NCBI GenBank assembly: GCA_035610365.1
Contig: CM069438.1
Location: 34,961,869 to 35,025,868 of the forward strand
DNA: 64,000 nucleotides
Reading direction: 5' to 3'
Origin: Aquatica leii
Lineage: Eukaryota; Arthropoda; Insecta; Coleoptera; Lampyridae
The notes below the pieces were generated by a model. The model was given only the letters and a program-made list of their open reading frames with translations. It was not told where the DNA came from and searched no databases. Of this stretch, positions 49,001 to 61,735 are shown piece by piece. The translations under genes were made by a program, and so were the position numbers. Positions within the stretch are counted from its first letter, which is position 1; every line of letters starts with the position of its first letter.

Positions 49001-49790
49001 AGGTTGGTTACAACCCCAAATGAACCTACCTTTAGGGTTGTAACGTCACAAATCTGAAATTATAACACAAAATCAACGCGCACGCGGTGTGATTAAAAGG
49101 CTTTGGTACATTTAAAATTTACAAACTTATAAAATAAATAAAAAGGCAATGTAAGAAAACAGTTCATTAAAATTGAGCAACAATAAAAATAAAATAGACG
49201 TAATTGTAAATACCTGAGGTAATTTTGTTTCCTGATGAAAGGTGTGGGTGGCTGGATTCAGAAGCTAGACTGCACAGTCTCGAACGGAGTGGTAAAACTT
49301 ACTCGAGGAGGAGGAGGAGGCGGTGACGGTTTGAATCGGTGTAATATTTATTTAGTCGCAAAATGGGAATTTGGAGTACGTTGGTTTCCACGATGCAAAA
49401 CATCACCCAAACATAAACTATATTACGCGAAGAACTAATTTGTATATCCGATAATTTTTGAACTTTGGTATCTTTCGACCTTAAACACACAATTTCACGA
49501 TCCTTATGGGGTCAAACACTCATTGCGTCACGCGTTCTCAATATAATTCGTTCTGGAATTACTACATCATCATCATCAGTAACTCAGTGTCAATCAAGTT
49601 CTCATTTACTACAAAGATGGCCAGGTTTTTCATTTTGTCTTTCTTTGATATATTGTCGATAGTTACCGTTATTTCAATTATTTGTCTTTGGCACCATTCT
49701 TTGAAAGTGTAGTGCATTTTTTGTCATTTTTTGCTCCCGCTGTCGCGCTTCAAGAACGCGTTTGTACGGCGACATTGTCGGCACGTTGAT
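49001..49790. other. interruption between satellite blocks
   Basis: Sequence unlike the neighbouring satellite. It contains a short (GAG)n run at 49,305-49,320. A 67-codon frame over that run is glycine-rich only because of it. No gene is recognised. Confidence 0.45.
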
Positions 49791-49799
49791 TACAAATAC

Positions 49800-52700
49800 G
49801 GTAGACAACAGGAGACCCTCTAACGGACTCTGGTGCAATTTTCAAATTGGTGGCGAACTTTGAGCATCTACCAGTACAGTTCTAAGTCTAAAAGTAGTCC
49901 CAGAGCTCTTTGTTCAAAAGTTGTTGCACTATGGACATTACGTCAACCTGAACTAATACTTAGATACTTTATTTCGTCTTTCTGTCTATGATGCGTAGAG
50001 TTAGGATTGGTTTTTAGGAGGAACTTTTATTCAACGTCGGATGGACATATATGTAGGTCTAGGAGAAAAAGTCTTCTTTATTCTGCATTTGTGCGCCTAC
50101 TAAACGAACCAGCAATTCCTTTATTCCAAGTTTTTAGTTTGACCCGTTGCTCTTTTAAAGTGTTCTCCAATCTTTTCTGAAAAGAAAAAGGGAAGTGAAA
50201 AGTTATGCAGGTTTCGTCGATATTGTTTTATGACCTGCCATTTTTGTACCTATTAACAAAAGTGCTTATACCACGAAGTGATAACATCGTTAAGAGCGAT
50301 CTTCAATATTTTTTTAACCTGGGAAAGGCAGTAAGAAGTTTTGGCGATTTGTTATTGTTATACTCAACGCAAAAACCTTCTACGTTGAGATGCGTACTTC
50401 TGCCTTCTACATTATTTCTCTTCTTAAGGACAAAATAGTAGTAAGAAATGATGTTGACTTTTGACGATGTATTTTTTTGATCTGCTAGCTTTGTACCCAC
50501 CGCGAAACCTGACTTGTACCATGGGGTTTTAGCGTTTTTTTAAGTGATTCCCAATTCTATTTTGAGTACGAAAGTTCTGGTTTTTGAGATACGAATATAC
50601 CCTATGATTTTTTACATCTTTTAGAGATGTTCCCAGTTATTTCTGAAGAACCGAGTAGCAGCAAGAAGTATTTTTTTGGCGTGTTACTATTGTACTGTTC
50701 TCTCAAAGTTTTTATTTTTGAGATATACGTCGTTAGAGCTGTTAACGTCTACTATTAGTATCTTTGAGAGCAGTTCTTAGAGATAGAATACTGACTACAA
50801 GCATTTTTTAGAACGATTTTTATTCTGCTCTCAGGAGAGGAAGAGTAATAAGAAGTTGTGCCACACACTGTTAGCATATATTAGAGTGACTTTTAGTCTC
50901 TTTTCGAAGGCAGAAGAGCAGGTCAACAAATGAACTACGGATTGTCGTATTCAAGTTTTCAGCTTGACCTGTTACTTTTAAGAAAGAGAAGTGAAAAGTT
51001 TTGCTGCCTTCATCGATATTGTTTGCTGATCTGTCACTTTTTCCCCATTCACAAAAGAGGAAGACCAATAAGAAGTTGTAGTACACGCGGTACGTATATT
51101 AGAGCGACTTTCAGTGTGTTATCAAATGCAGCAGAGCAGGTTTTGTGATTTAACAATGCCTTTATCAAAACATCAGATGGACATATAGATCATGCTCGCT
51201 TCAAATGAACTAGCCATTGTCATATTCAAGTTTTTAGTTTGACCTGTCACTTTTTTGTAACTTAAAGGGTTTTTCCGTTTTTTCGTAAAAGAGAAAGGGA
51301 AGTGAAAAATTTTGCAGACTTTGTGGATATTGTTTGCTTATCTGTAACTTTTTCTGCCCATCAACAAAAGTGCTTGTACCACTGTGTTTTAGCGCTTTGT
51401 TATTGTTATACTCAACGGAAAAGCCTTCTATATTGAGATGCGTATCTCCGACTTCTACATTATTTCTCTTCTCAAGGACAAAAGAGTAGTTAAAAGCATG
51501 TGGACTTTTGACGATGTATGTTTTGATATGCTACTTTTGTACTCACCGCAAAACCTGATTTGTACCACCCTACTTTAGCATTTTTTTAGTGATCCTTAAT
51601 GCCATCTTGAGTGCGAAGGTTTTAGCTTTTGAGATACAACAATATCGTATGACTTTAGATCTTTCAGAGAGATTTCCAGTTATTTCTTAAACATGAAGAA
51701 GTAATTTTTTGGGGTGTTTGTACTATTCTCAATTTTTTTATTTTTGAGATATACGTCCTTAGAGCTGTTAATATCTACTATTAGTATCTTTTAGGGCGGT
51801 TGTTAAAGTTAGTGATACTGGGTTCTAGCATTTTTTAGAAAGATTTTCATTCTGTCCTCAGGAGAGCAAAAGACCAATAAGAAGTTGTGTCACAAACTTG
51901 TAGCATATATTAGAGCTATTTTCAGTCTCTGTTCAGAGGCAGAAGAGCAGGTCAAAATTTTTGCGATTTGGCACTGCTTTTAATCAACATCAAATGGACA
52001 TATAGGTCATGCAGAATAAGTCATCTCTATTCTGCAGATATGCCAGCTTCAAATAAACTAGCCATTGTCGTATTCAAGTTACTGGTTTGACATGTCGTTT
52101 TTTGCATATTTTGTTTTCCAATCTTTTCTTTAAAGGGAAATGGAAGTGAGAAGTGTTGCAGACTTCGTCCCTATTGTTTGCTGATCTGTCATTTTTTTGC
52201 CCATCAACGAAAGTGTTTGTACCACGGTGTTATAGCATCTTAAAGTACGATTCTTAATTTTTTTTAACATGGAAAAGGCAGTAAGAAATTTTGGCGATTT
52301 GTTATTGTTATACTCAACCAAAAGCCTTCTATCTTCAGATGCGTATCTCCGACGTATACATTATTTATTTGTCTTCTCAGGCACAAAAAAATTGTACGAA
52401 ATCATGTGAATTTTTGACGATGTATTTTTTTGATCTGCTGTGAAACTTGTGACTTGTAGCATGGGATTTAAGTATCTTTTTCAGATAGAATCATATCCAT
52501 TACGATTATAAGCGACTTTTGACTTAGACTGCGTCGCAGTTGAACACCCAGACTTTTTAGATATGGTCATTTACCACTCCGAAGATGCAAGCTGCAGAGT
52601 CATGCGAAACGTCAGTTTGTTCGGGTTCACGAACGACAACACGGCAAAGGCAAAGTTCTACTTCTTGTTTCGACTCTCAAGGAGAGACTAGGACCAAGCC

Positions 52701-55700
52701 TATTAAGTCTGGGTGTTCAACTACGACGCGGTCTAAGCCGAAAGTTTAAGATTTTACATATCCTATGATTTTTTACATCTTTCAGAGAGATTCTCAGTTA
52801 TTTTTAAAGGACCGAAGAAGAAGTATTTTTTTTTGCTTTTGTGCTGTCCTCAAAGTCCTATACGTCGTTAGAACTGTTAACGTCTACTATTAGTATATTT
52901 TAGGGTCGCATCTTGAAGTCTGATCTCCAATATTTTTTCTGTGGGGATGGCAGTAAGAAGTTTTGGAGATTTGTTATTGTTATACTCAACGCACAAGCCT
53001 TCTGTGTTGAGATGCGTACCTCCAACTTCTATATAATTTTTCTTCTCGCGGACAAAAGAGTATTAAGACATCAGGTGGACTTTTGTTCATATATTTTTTT
53101 ATGTGTTATTTTTGTATCTATTCCGTATGACTTGTACCATCGAATTTTAGCATCTTTTTGAGCGATTTTCAATTGCATCTTGGGTACGAAAGTTTTAGGT
53201 TTTGAGATAAAACAATATCCTACAGCTTTTCGCGCCTTTTAAATAAATTCTTAGTTATGTTCTAAAGACGGAAGAACAAGAAGTATTTTTTCAGGTGTTG
53301 CCTTTGTCCGGTTCTGAAAGTTTTTATTTTTTAAGATATGTGGCGTTAGTATTCTTAACGTGTACTATTAGTTTCTTTTACGCTGGTTCCTAGAGTCTTC
53401 TCATGTTCAAATTGTTGCAAGACGTCTAAAAGACGACATAGTTTCATTTTTTGAGATACAATATTTCTTGTATTTATGATCTTTTAGAGCGATCTTCAGA
53501 CTAGTCCCACAAGCGGCACGGCACGAACTTTGGGAATACATTTTCTTAATTTCCTACTTCTATAACCAACCGGAAACTTGGTTTTTTGAGATACGACGAT
53601 CGACTTCTAGCATCTTCCAGGGTTAGTTTCATTTCCATCTCAGGAGTAGATGTTTTCTGGGCTTTGGCATAGTGTTTTTTATCTATAATCTTTATAATCG
53701 ACACTAAAATCTTGTTTTTAAGATGCAACGATCGAGTTTATGTTTTCGGTTTCTAGCAAAACGATTTTCAGTTCATGGGAGGAAGAACAAGGAAAAGTTT
53801 AGTGATGATTTTTTTGGGTTTTAGCATGTTAAGAGTTAACTCCACTCAGGTGCAGAAGAGTAATAAGAAGTTTTAGTACGTACTTCAGGCAAATTCTTTG
53901 TGCACAACGATAAGGCGTTTACCTTCTTCATTTAAGGTTTCTCGACGTAGTTCTTGTTTAGTCTTGCGTAGTTAGGCATGTATTTTCTGGATTTGCTATA
54001 TTTGTATCCAACCCGAAAGTCTCATTTTTTGAGATTTGGTAATAGGGAGTGTACCACTCAGTAGTATCTTCAATAGTGATCTCTACACTCTTCTCAAGAA
54101 CTTTCGAAATGAATTTATCGTTTTGATATATTTCTAGAGAACTCGAAAACTTTGGTTTTTTGGGATACATTGACAGGGTGTTGTACCACCACTTTCTAAC
54201 ATATTTTTTGGTAGTGGAAAAGCAATAAGGAGATTTACGGATTTTGACGATGTGTTCTTTTTAAAGAGAACTTTGGGAATAAGTTTTCTTAATTTGCTTC
54301 TTTTGTAACCAATTCAAAACTTTGTTTTTCGAGATACAAGGATCGACTTCTACCATCTTTCAGGGTTAGTTTCATTCCCATCTCAGGAGTAGATATTTTT
54401 CGAACTTTGGTGTAGTACTTTTTTTATCTATAATCTTTGTAACCAACACAAAAATCCTATTTTTGAGACACAATCATCAAGTTTATACTACCGGTCATCT
54501 TTAAAACTCTTCTGAGGTACAGAAGAGTCTCATTTTTTGAGATTTGGTAGTAGGGAGTGTACCATACCTAGTAGCATCTTTAAGAGTGATCTTTACACTC
54601 TTCTTAGGAACTTTTCCCATAAATTTATCGTTTTGATATATTTCTAAAGAACTCGAAAGCTTTGGTTTTTTGAGATACATTGATAGGGTGTTGATGCATT
54701 CTTTTCATCAGTAGGAAACGCAAACATTTATAACAGGGCAGATTTTGGCGTTTGAGATACAATACCTGATGGTTTAGCATCTTTTAGATATATTTCCAGT
54801 TATTTCTTAAGGACAGAAGATCAGTAAGAACAATTTTTTTGGGTGTTGCCGTTCTCCTATTTTGAAAGTCTTTTAGGACGGTTCCTGGAGTCTTCATGAG
54901 CAGAGTAGTAGTGGAACGTCTTAAAGACGTTGGTAATGTATATGCTTGTGTTATAAACCGTGAAGCTTAATTTTTTTGAGATACAATATCGCTTGTATCA
55001 TCGGATTCCAGTATCTTTTAGGGCAATCTGCAGTCTCACGGATGGCACGGTAATAAATTACAAACTTTAAGAATGTATGTCCTTGATTTACTGCTATTAT
55101 AACCAATCTAAAAGCTTATTTTTTGAGATACGACTATCAACTTTCAGAGTTAGTTTCATTTCATCTCATCCTATTTTGTGGAGTTTTTTAATCAACACGA
55201 AAATCTTATTTTTGGGAAACAAGGGTCGTGGGTCTACTACCGGCTTCTACCAGCTTTTAGAGCAATCTCTGGGGGAGGAAGAAGATTGAGAAGTTTTGCG
55301 GACTTTGGTGGTGCTTTTTTTCGGTTTTAGAATTTTTCAGTAATCTTTAAACTCTGCTCAGATACAGAATAGTAGTAAGAAGTTTTAGTTTCTGCGATTT
55401 TTTTGAATTTTTGCAACATCTTTGTCTTTTAAGACACAACGATAAGGCAGTTACTTTCGACGTTTAATATTTGAGACCCCAGCTCTTTTTTAGGAAAAGA
55501 TTGGGTAAAAGTCTTGCGGTCTTGGCGATATGTATTTTTAAGACACAACGGTCGTGTGTCTACTACCGACTTCTACCAACTTTCAGAGCGATTTTCAGGT
55601 AGGAAGAATAATGAGAAGTTTTGCAGACTTTGGTGGTTTTAGCATTCTTTAGAGTTCTCTTTAAAACTTTGCTCAGGTGCAGAAGAGTAGCAAGAAGTTT

Positions 55701-58330
55701 TAGATTTAGTGATTTTTTTGAGTTGCTATCTTGGTACCTTTTGCAACATCTTTGTCTTTTAAGACACAACGATACGGTCTTACTTTCGACATTTAACATT
55801 CCAGAGTCTAGTTTTTTTTATAGGAAAGGAAGAGCAGTAAGAAGTCTTGCGGACTTGGCGATGTATTTTCTGAGTTTGCTATGTAACGTGACTAACCCGA
55901 AAGTCTTATTTTTTGAGATTTTGTAATAGGGAAAGTATTTCCGGCTTCTACCGTCTTTGAGTGACTCCCACAGTCTTCTCAGGAGCAGAAGAGTGATGTA
56001 TGTGTGAAACTCAAAAATTTAAAACGGTACGGGTTTTGGGTTTTGACATCCAACAATTCTCGATGACTTAGCATCTTTCAGAGATATTTTCAGTTTCTTC
56101 TAAAGGACCGAAGAGCAGCAAGAAGTATTTTCTTGATTTGCTACCTTTGTAAGCAACCCAAAAGCTTGTTTTTTGAGAAACGACCATCGACTTTCAGGAT
56201 TAGCTTCATTTCATCTCAGCAGCAGATATTTTCTATCTGTAATCTTTGTAATCAACACGAAATTCTTGTTTTTGAGATACCACGGACTTATGTCTACTAC
56301 CAGCTTCTATCAGCTTTTAGAGCGAACTCTAGGAGATGAGGAACAATGACAAGTCTTCCAGATTTTCGTGATGATTTTTTTCGGTTTTAGCATTTTTCAA
56401 AGTTGTCTTTAAATCTCTGCCCAGGTGCTGACGAGTAGCAACAAATTTTAGTTTCAATAATTTTTTTGGGTTGTTTTGGTATCTTACGCAACATCTTTGT
56501 TTTTTAAGACAAAATTTTACTTCCGACAACATTCTAGAGCTTAGTTTTATTAGCTTCTTTGAGTAATCCCCAGTCTTTTCAGGAGCATAAGAACAACTAT
56601 AAGTTTTAAGTAAATTTTGTATTGTGTTTTCTCGTTTTGGTGTATTTGTAGAGAACTCGAAAATTTTGTTTCTTTGAGATACCTTTATAGGGCGTTGGAC
56701 CACAACTTGCTAACATATTTTAGGCAATTTTTAGTTTTTGTCAGTAGTAAAGCTTTTGGCGATGTATTTGCTCGTGCTGCTGCTTTCGTATACAACGTAA
56801 AAGCTTCATTTTCTCAGAATATCGTTTGTATAAACGACTACCAGCATCTTTTAGAGTGATCCCAGGCTCATTTCGCTGGCGGCGCGGTAATAAATTACGA
56901 AGGTAATTTACGGTCTTTGACGATGTATTTTTTGATCTGTGTAAAACACGAAAACTTTGGGACACTACGATAATGATAGTATTACTGACTTCTAGCATTT
57001 TCAGAACGATTTACAATTTTTTCTCAGGAGAGGAAGAGCAATAAGCAGTTGTGCCACACTTGTAGGATAGAGTCAAGAACTGTTTTAATTCAAAGGGAAA
57101 TTTTGGATTCGACGACTTTATAGGTGCACAATTTGAACCAATGACAAGGTACTTCATTTCGTTTTTCTGTCTATGATGCTTAGAGTTGCCTTTTTAAGGC
57201 TTTTATTTAACATCAGATGCACATATCGGTCGAGAAGAATAAGTTTCCTCTATTCTGCAGATATGCGTGCTCCAAGTGAACTAGAGATTGTCCTATTCAA
57301 GTGTTCAGCTTGAAGTGTTGCTTTTTTTGCATCTTTTAAACTGTTTTTGGAAAGGGAAGCGAAAGTTTTGCAGACTTTGTCGATATTGTTTGCTGATCTG
57401 CCACTTTTTTACTCGTCAACGAAAGTGTTGTACCACGGTGTTATAGCACCTCGAAGTGCGATCTTCATTATTTTTTTTACCGTAGGAAAGACATTAAGAC
57501 GTTTTGAGGATTTGCTACTGTGGTACTCAGCGCAAAAGCCTTCTTTTTTGAGATGCGTACGTCCGACTTCTACATTATTTCTCTTCTCACGGATAGAAGA
57601 GTAGTAATAAATCATGGGAACTTTTTACGCGTGTTTTTTTTTATTTACTACTCACCACGAAACTTATGACCATCGGGTTTTAGCATCTTCATTAGTGATC
57701 CTCAATTCCATCTTGGGTTCCAAAAGTTTTGGCTGTTGAGATACATCAATACCATGTGACTTTTTGCATCTTAGAAAGAAATTCTAAATTATTTCTTAAG
57801 GACGAACGACCTGCAGGAAGTATTTTTTCGGCGTGTTGCCTTTGTACTGTTCTTAAAGTTTTAATTTTTTGAGATATATGGCGTTAGGGTTTTTACTACT
57901 ACTATTAGCATCTTTTGGGGCGATTCCTCGAGTTTTTTTATGAGCAGGGTAGTAGCGAGACGTCTTAAAGACTTGGATAGTATATTTGCTCGAGCTGATG
58001 TCTTCGTATCTAACGTTAAAGTTTGATTTTTTTGAGATACTATATCGCTTGCATCATCGATTATCAACATCTTTCAGAGCGATTCTACCACTAGTCTCGC
58101 ATGCGGCACGGTAATAAATCACCAACTTTCGGAATGCATTATCTTGATTTGCTACTTTTGTAACTAATACTGACTTTTTTTTTATCTTATTCATTTCTCA
58201 GGAGAAGAACAATAAGCAGTTGTGCCACACACTTGCAGCATTCATTAGAACGATTGTCAATCTCTTCTCAGAGGCAGAAGAACAGTTCAAAGTTTTTGTG
58301 AATTTGTCCTAATAGGTGCATAATCAGGCG
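49800..58330 (+). repeat. second satellite family, ~130-160-bp unit with irregular higher-order order
   Basis: Recurring blocks in constant order: GAAGAGTAGTAAGAAGTTTT, GGACTT..CGATGTATTTT, CTTATTTTTTGAGATAC, ACTTCTAGCATCTTTTAGAG, CGATTTTCAGTCTCTTCTC. The TTTGAGATAC box falls at about 53,449, 53,587, 53,715, 54,027, 54,158, 54,328, 54,463, 54,534 and 54,668, often 130-138 bp apart. A longer-range pattern is marked by GATGGACATAT-like boxes (50,040, 51,176, 51,992, 57,216) and by GAGATGCGTACSTC (50,389, 51,437, 53,009, 57,550). Copies are well diverged, so it is older than the first array and shares no core with it. No genes. Confidence 0.8.
52523..52737. mobile_element. 215-bp element with 33-bp terminal inverted repeats (MITE-like)
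   Basis: The arm at 52,523-52,555, beginning CTTAGACTGCGTCGCAGTTG, is the near-perfect inverse of 52,705-52,737, which ends CTACGACGCGGTCTAAG, with about two mismatches. The interior (52,556-52,704) is richer in G+C than the satellite around it, has no open frame of note, and is not related to it. This fits a non-autonomous DNA transposon. A target duplication is not evident. Alternatives are a hairpin-forming insertion or a paired remnant of a larger element. Confidence 0.6.
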
Positions 58331-58544
58331 TCGAGTGTAAGTAGATGGCTTTCCATAGTATTTTCTTGCTCGCTTCCTTCGACGTCTTGGCATTAAAATA
58401 ACAATTGCAATGTTCTTGAGAAATTATTACATTTAATACGAAATTGAAGCGAAACCACTACAAGTGGGACGATTTAAATACGAAAAGAAAGAAAAGAAAG
58501 TACAGAGGAATAAAAGAGAGAGGAAAAGGATAGACGACAAATAG

Positions 58545-58721
58545 ATGGTGAAGATAACAATAAAATCGCCGGGCATTAAAAAGATAACGGAGAAAAACGA
58601 AGGAAACAGCTCAATAATAGGAAGGGGAAAGAGAAAAGAACAGAATGAAACGGAGGAACTAAAGGAATTATTGAGAGAGATTATAAAACAGATGGAAGAA
58701 AATATGCAAGGAGTAAGGTAA
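58545..58721 (+). pseudogene. ORF1-like fragment of the LINE
   Basis: 58 codons from an ATG: a basic N-terminus, then a Glu/Lys-rich helix (ETEELKELLREIIKQMEEN) typical of the coiled coil in LINE ORF1 proteins, which bind the element RNA. A stop at 58,719 ends it, and similar charged sequence continues in other frames to about 58,850. Confidence 0.55.
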
Positions 58722-59236
58722 GAAATAAATGAAGAAGTGGAAGAAAGAAAAAGAGGAACTGGTAGAGAGAAGTAAAGAACCACAAAAGGAATTAGTATTG
58801 ATGCTAGAAGAAAAATTAAACACAAGTGACAGTGATAAATAGAGAGAAGTAAATTAGATGGTGTGGTGGAAATGGGAAGATGAGAGGAAAGGCAGATGGC
58901 ACAGAAGAGGATATTAAGTAACACAAATTATATAAATCACGACTTGACATGGGAAGAACGGTGAATACAAAGAGAAATAATGAACAGAGCGGTGGAAAGG
59001 AAAAAAGTATGGATAGAATACAGGAAAATGGAAATAGACGGAGAAAGATACATATGAAACGATAGAGACAGGGAGTTGACCCGAGAATGGCGAGAGAAAA
59101 TGGGTAGTCAAAGGACAAAAAACTAAAGAATGAAGACGAATTGACAAAGAAAAGGAGTAATGAGTAATGGAAAGGGAAAAGACCAAGAAAGAGGAATAAA
59201 GAAAAGAAGGAAGAAGCACAGTAGGAGATCAATGAG

Positions 59237-60017
59237 CTGAGAGTATTGTTTTAGAACGTAGCGGGAATAAAGAACAAGGAACATGATTTTTGGGAGTATA
59301 TTAGGGAACAGGATGTAGTGGTATTACAGGAGACCGGGATATAAAAAAAGAATGAGAGTGGTGTGAAGAAGAGCTGCCGGAGGAATTTGAGTGGGTGGTG
59401 CAACATGCAGAAAGGGAGATCAAAGAAGGGTATAATAACGGGAATAATAAAAAAATGGTTGAGTCAGGAACAAGGAGGAGAAAGAGAAAGTGCAACAGGA
59501 GGAAAAGGTTTATAGCAGCAGAATGAAACAGACAAGAAATAACGTAGAAAAGATGATAGAAGAAAGTAAGTAGGGATTGTTAACATTAGAAGGGGACTTT
59601 AACGCGAGTATAGGGGAAGAGGGGGGAATACCAGCAAGGAAAGGGACGGGGAAGAAACAAACAAAGGACAAAGTCATAAAGAAAGAAGGAGAAGAACTGC
59701 TGGAAATGTGCAACGAAAGGGAGTGGGAAATAATGAATGGGAACAGAAAAGAAGGAAGAATGGGAGAATCGATAATATATTTTGGAATGACAAATGAAGA
59801 GGCTGGAAAAAAAGTGAAGAGATTTAAGGTGGGAGAAAAAAGAAAACCACTGGAATTGACAATGAAAGGAGAGACGTTTAAAAGCTGGACAGATGAGGGT
59901 ATAAAGAAAAACAAGGAGAGAATACGGAAAAAAGGTATGGGTAGGGAAGGGATTACAAGAGAATGTGGAGGAAATGAGAGAGATGATGGAGAAAGCAACA
60001 GAGAAAGTAAAATTTAG
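59237..60017 (+). pseudogene. LINE endonuclease remnant
   Basis: Frame 59,237-59,345 carries NVAGI..KEHDFWEYI and VVVLQET, the first catalytic strands of an APE-type endonuclease, with a stop in the first motif. After frameshifts, a frame from 59,577 has LEGDFNASIGEEGG and an EWEIMNGN segment, the GDFNA catalytic region and what follows. The later SDH active-site motif expected after VGE is not preserved. This enzyme nicks target DNA for reverse transcription. Confidence 0.75.
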
Positions 60018-60413
60018 AAAATGGAAGGGGGCGAAAACTGGATGAAAGAAATGGTAGGATAGAGAATGCAACGAGGCAAAGAAAAAGGGAAGAACGGAAA
60101 AAAGGAATATAAAGAAGCAGTAAAAATCTCAAAGAAAACATGCGAGAGAAACAAGGAAGAAAACAAAAAGAAACAATAGGATCAGATCAAAGGAATAAAA
60201 ACGGAGGAAGATGTATGGAAATACCTAAAGGAAGAAAGGAAGAGAAAAGGGACGACAAAGAGAATACAAATAAAAGAAGAGAAATTTTAGAAGCCTGCTG
60301 GGAGAACAAAATCAGAAAGGCATAGAAACGAAGTAGCAGTAAGACGGGAAGAAGGAAATGGAGATAGAATAAACGAAGACGAAGTAATACAGGCAATAAA
60401 GAAGGTAAGTGAA

Positions 60414-60970
60414 GAATTACAGAGGGGGTGACAGTGCTACAAGGAAGGCTACAGAAGGAAATCAAGGAAAGGAGTTTGGTATCAGACGGACAACCGGGAT
60501 TCAGAAAGGGAAGAAGAGTGATAGACAACATTTAAACACTTAGCGAATAGAGAGCTAGAGAAAAAAAGTGAAACTGGTGGCGCTATTCGTAGATTTAAAA
60601 GCCGCTTTTGACAAAGTGAACAGCGAAAAACTGTGGGAATATTAAATAAAGAACGGAGGAAATTTACGAAGAAACGAGGAGCGGGATGAAAGTGAATGGA
60701 AAGGGAAGCGAGAAATTCGTTACAAGGAGAGGGTTGAGACAGGGATGCCCACTGAGCTCAAGACTGTTTGCAGTACATACGGGGAATTTGGAGGAGACAA
60801 TGAGAGGACAACAGATAGGAGGGAAAGTGAAGGTGTGGTCATTGGCGTATGCGGATGACATAGTTTTGGTAGCTAAAGAGAAAAAGGAAATAAAGATGAT
60901 GAAGACGCTGCAAAAATACAAAAAAAGAAATGGAAGTAAATACGGAGAACACATAAATAATGGTGTTTAG
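60414..60970 (+). pseudogene. LINE reverse transcriptase remnant
   Basis: Motifs appear in order but in changing frames: LVSDGQPGFRKGRRVIDN at about 60,477-60,531, ALFVDLKAAFDKVNS near 60,580-60,624, GLRQGCPLSSRLF at about 60,731-60,769 and AYADDIVLVAKE at about 60,845-60,880. The catalytic YADD is intact, but stops between motifs destroy the gene. Part of the thumb follows. Confidence 0.8.
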
Positions 60971-61029
60971 AAAAGGAGGGGGGAAAGAAAAAGAGAGGAG
61001 TAAAAATGAAGGGAAGAGAAATTGGAGCA

Positions 61030-61735
61030 GGCGAGGGAATTTACATACCTGAGGTACACGATGAAGTGTGGAGTGTGGGAGAACGGTTGTTTGGGATTTA
61101 CATAGAAAAATGAAGGCTGCTGTTTGAGAAGCTAATAAAAAGTGTGGTTTTATATGGGGCGGAAATTATGGGGGTGGAAGGAGTATAAATAGGTAGAATG
61201 GATACAAGAAAAATACTGGAAAAGGGTGTTAGGGCTAGATAAACACCGGGGTATATTATAAGAGAGGAAGTGCAGGCAGAAAGAATAAGTGTAGAGAGGG
61301 CTATAAAATACGAGGAAGAACTGAGAGAAAGAAACGAATGCAAAATACAGGAATGTTGGAAAGAGATAAAGGGAGGAAGAGTGAAGTACGCGCAGGATGG
61401 CAGAAAAGAATAGAGTAGGGTAAGAGAGGAAATAATAATGAGAGGTAGGGACATAGAAAAGCAGAAAAGATGGAGAAAGATAAAAGAGGCCGGATACAAT
61501 GTGAATTATAAGAATATCCAGGGAGAAGGGGTTCCAGAATATCTAAAGGGGGGAGGGAACAAAAGCAAGAAGAAAAAAATGATGGCGAGGTTCAGATGTG
61601 GGAACGACGAATTAAGAAATAAATACTGGAGAAAAGAGGAAGAAAGGATATGCATGGAACTCATTTTGTCATATACGACAACGGGATCTCAGATGTTCAT
61701 TTATGGTCGACTGTCTATAAAGTCCTGTCATTAAA
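61030..61735 (+). pseudogene. LINE C-terminal domain remnant, 3' truncated
   Basis: Fragments with VVLYGAEIMGVEGV, then ARYTPGYIIREEVQAE and later MARFRCGNDELRNKYW. In this LINE type the last motif precedes a Cys/His zinc knuckle. Here the frame loses similarity right after it (about 61,660), so the knuckle and 3' end are missing. Confidence 0.6.

Larger units (their letters stand above)
58440..61735 (+). mobile_element. decayed purine-rich non-LTR retrotransposon
   Basis: A 3.3-kb region, strongly A+G-rich on the + strand, with the order ORF1-like coiled coil, AP-endonuclease, reverse transcriptase, C-terminal domain. Many stops and frameshifts and a truncated 3' end make it inactive. The motif set (NVAGI start of endonuclease, GDFNA, VDLKAAFDKV, LRQGCPLS, AYADD) is that of the LINE type common in insect genomes. 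Clade assignment was not tested. Long minus-strand frames over it are shadows of its purine bias. Confidence 0.85.

Noticed and set aside
49235..49438. Glycine-rich small protein
   Set aside because: The glycines come from a short GAG-type microsatellite; no other support.
58433..59232. Long minus-strand frames resembling membrane proteins
   Set aside because: Complement of the purine-rich LINE; overlapping frames in several phases show a composition artefact.
59510..60071. 160-codon minus-strand frames
   Set aside because: Opposite strand of the LINE endonuclease region, which has clear motifs on the + strand.
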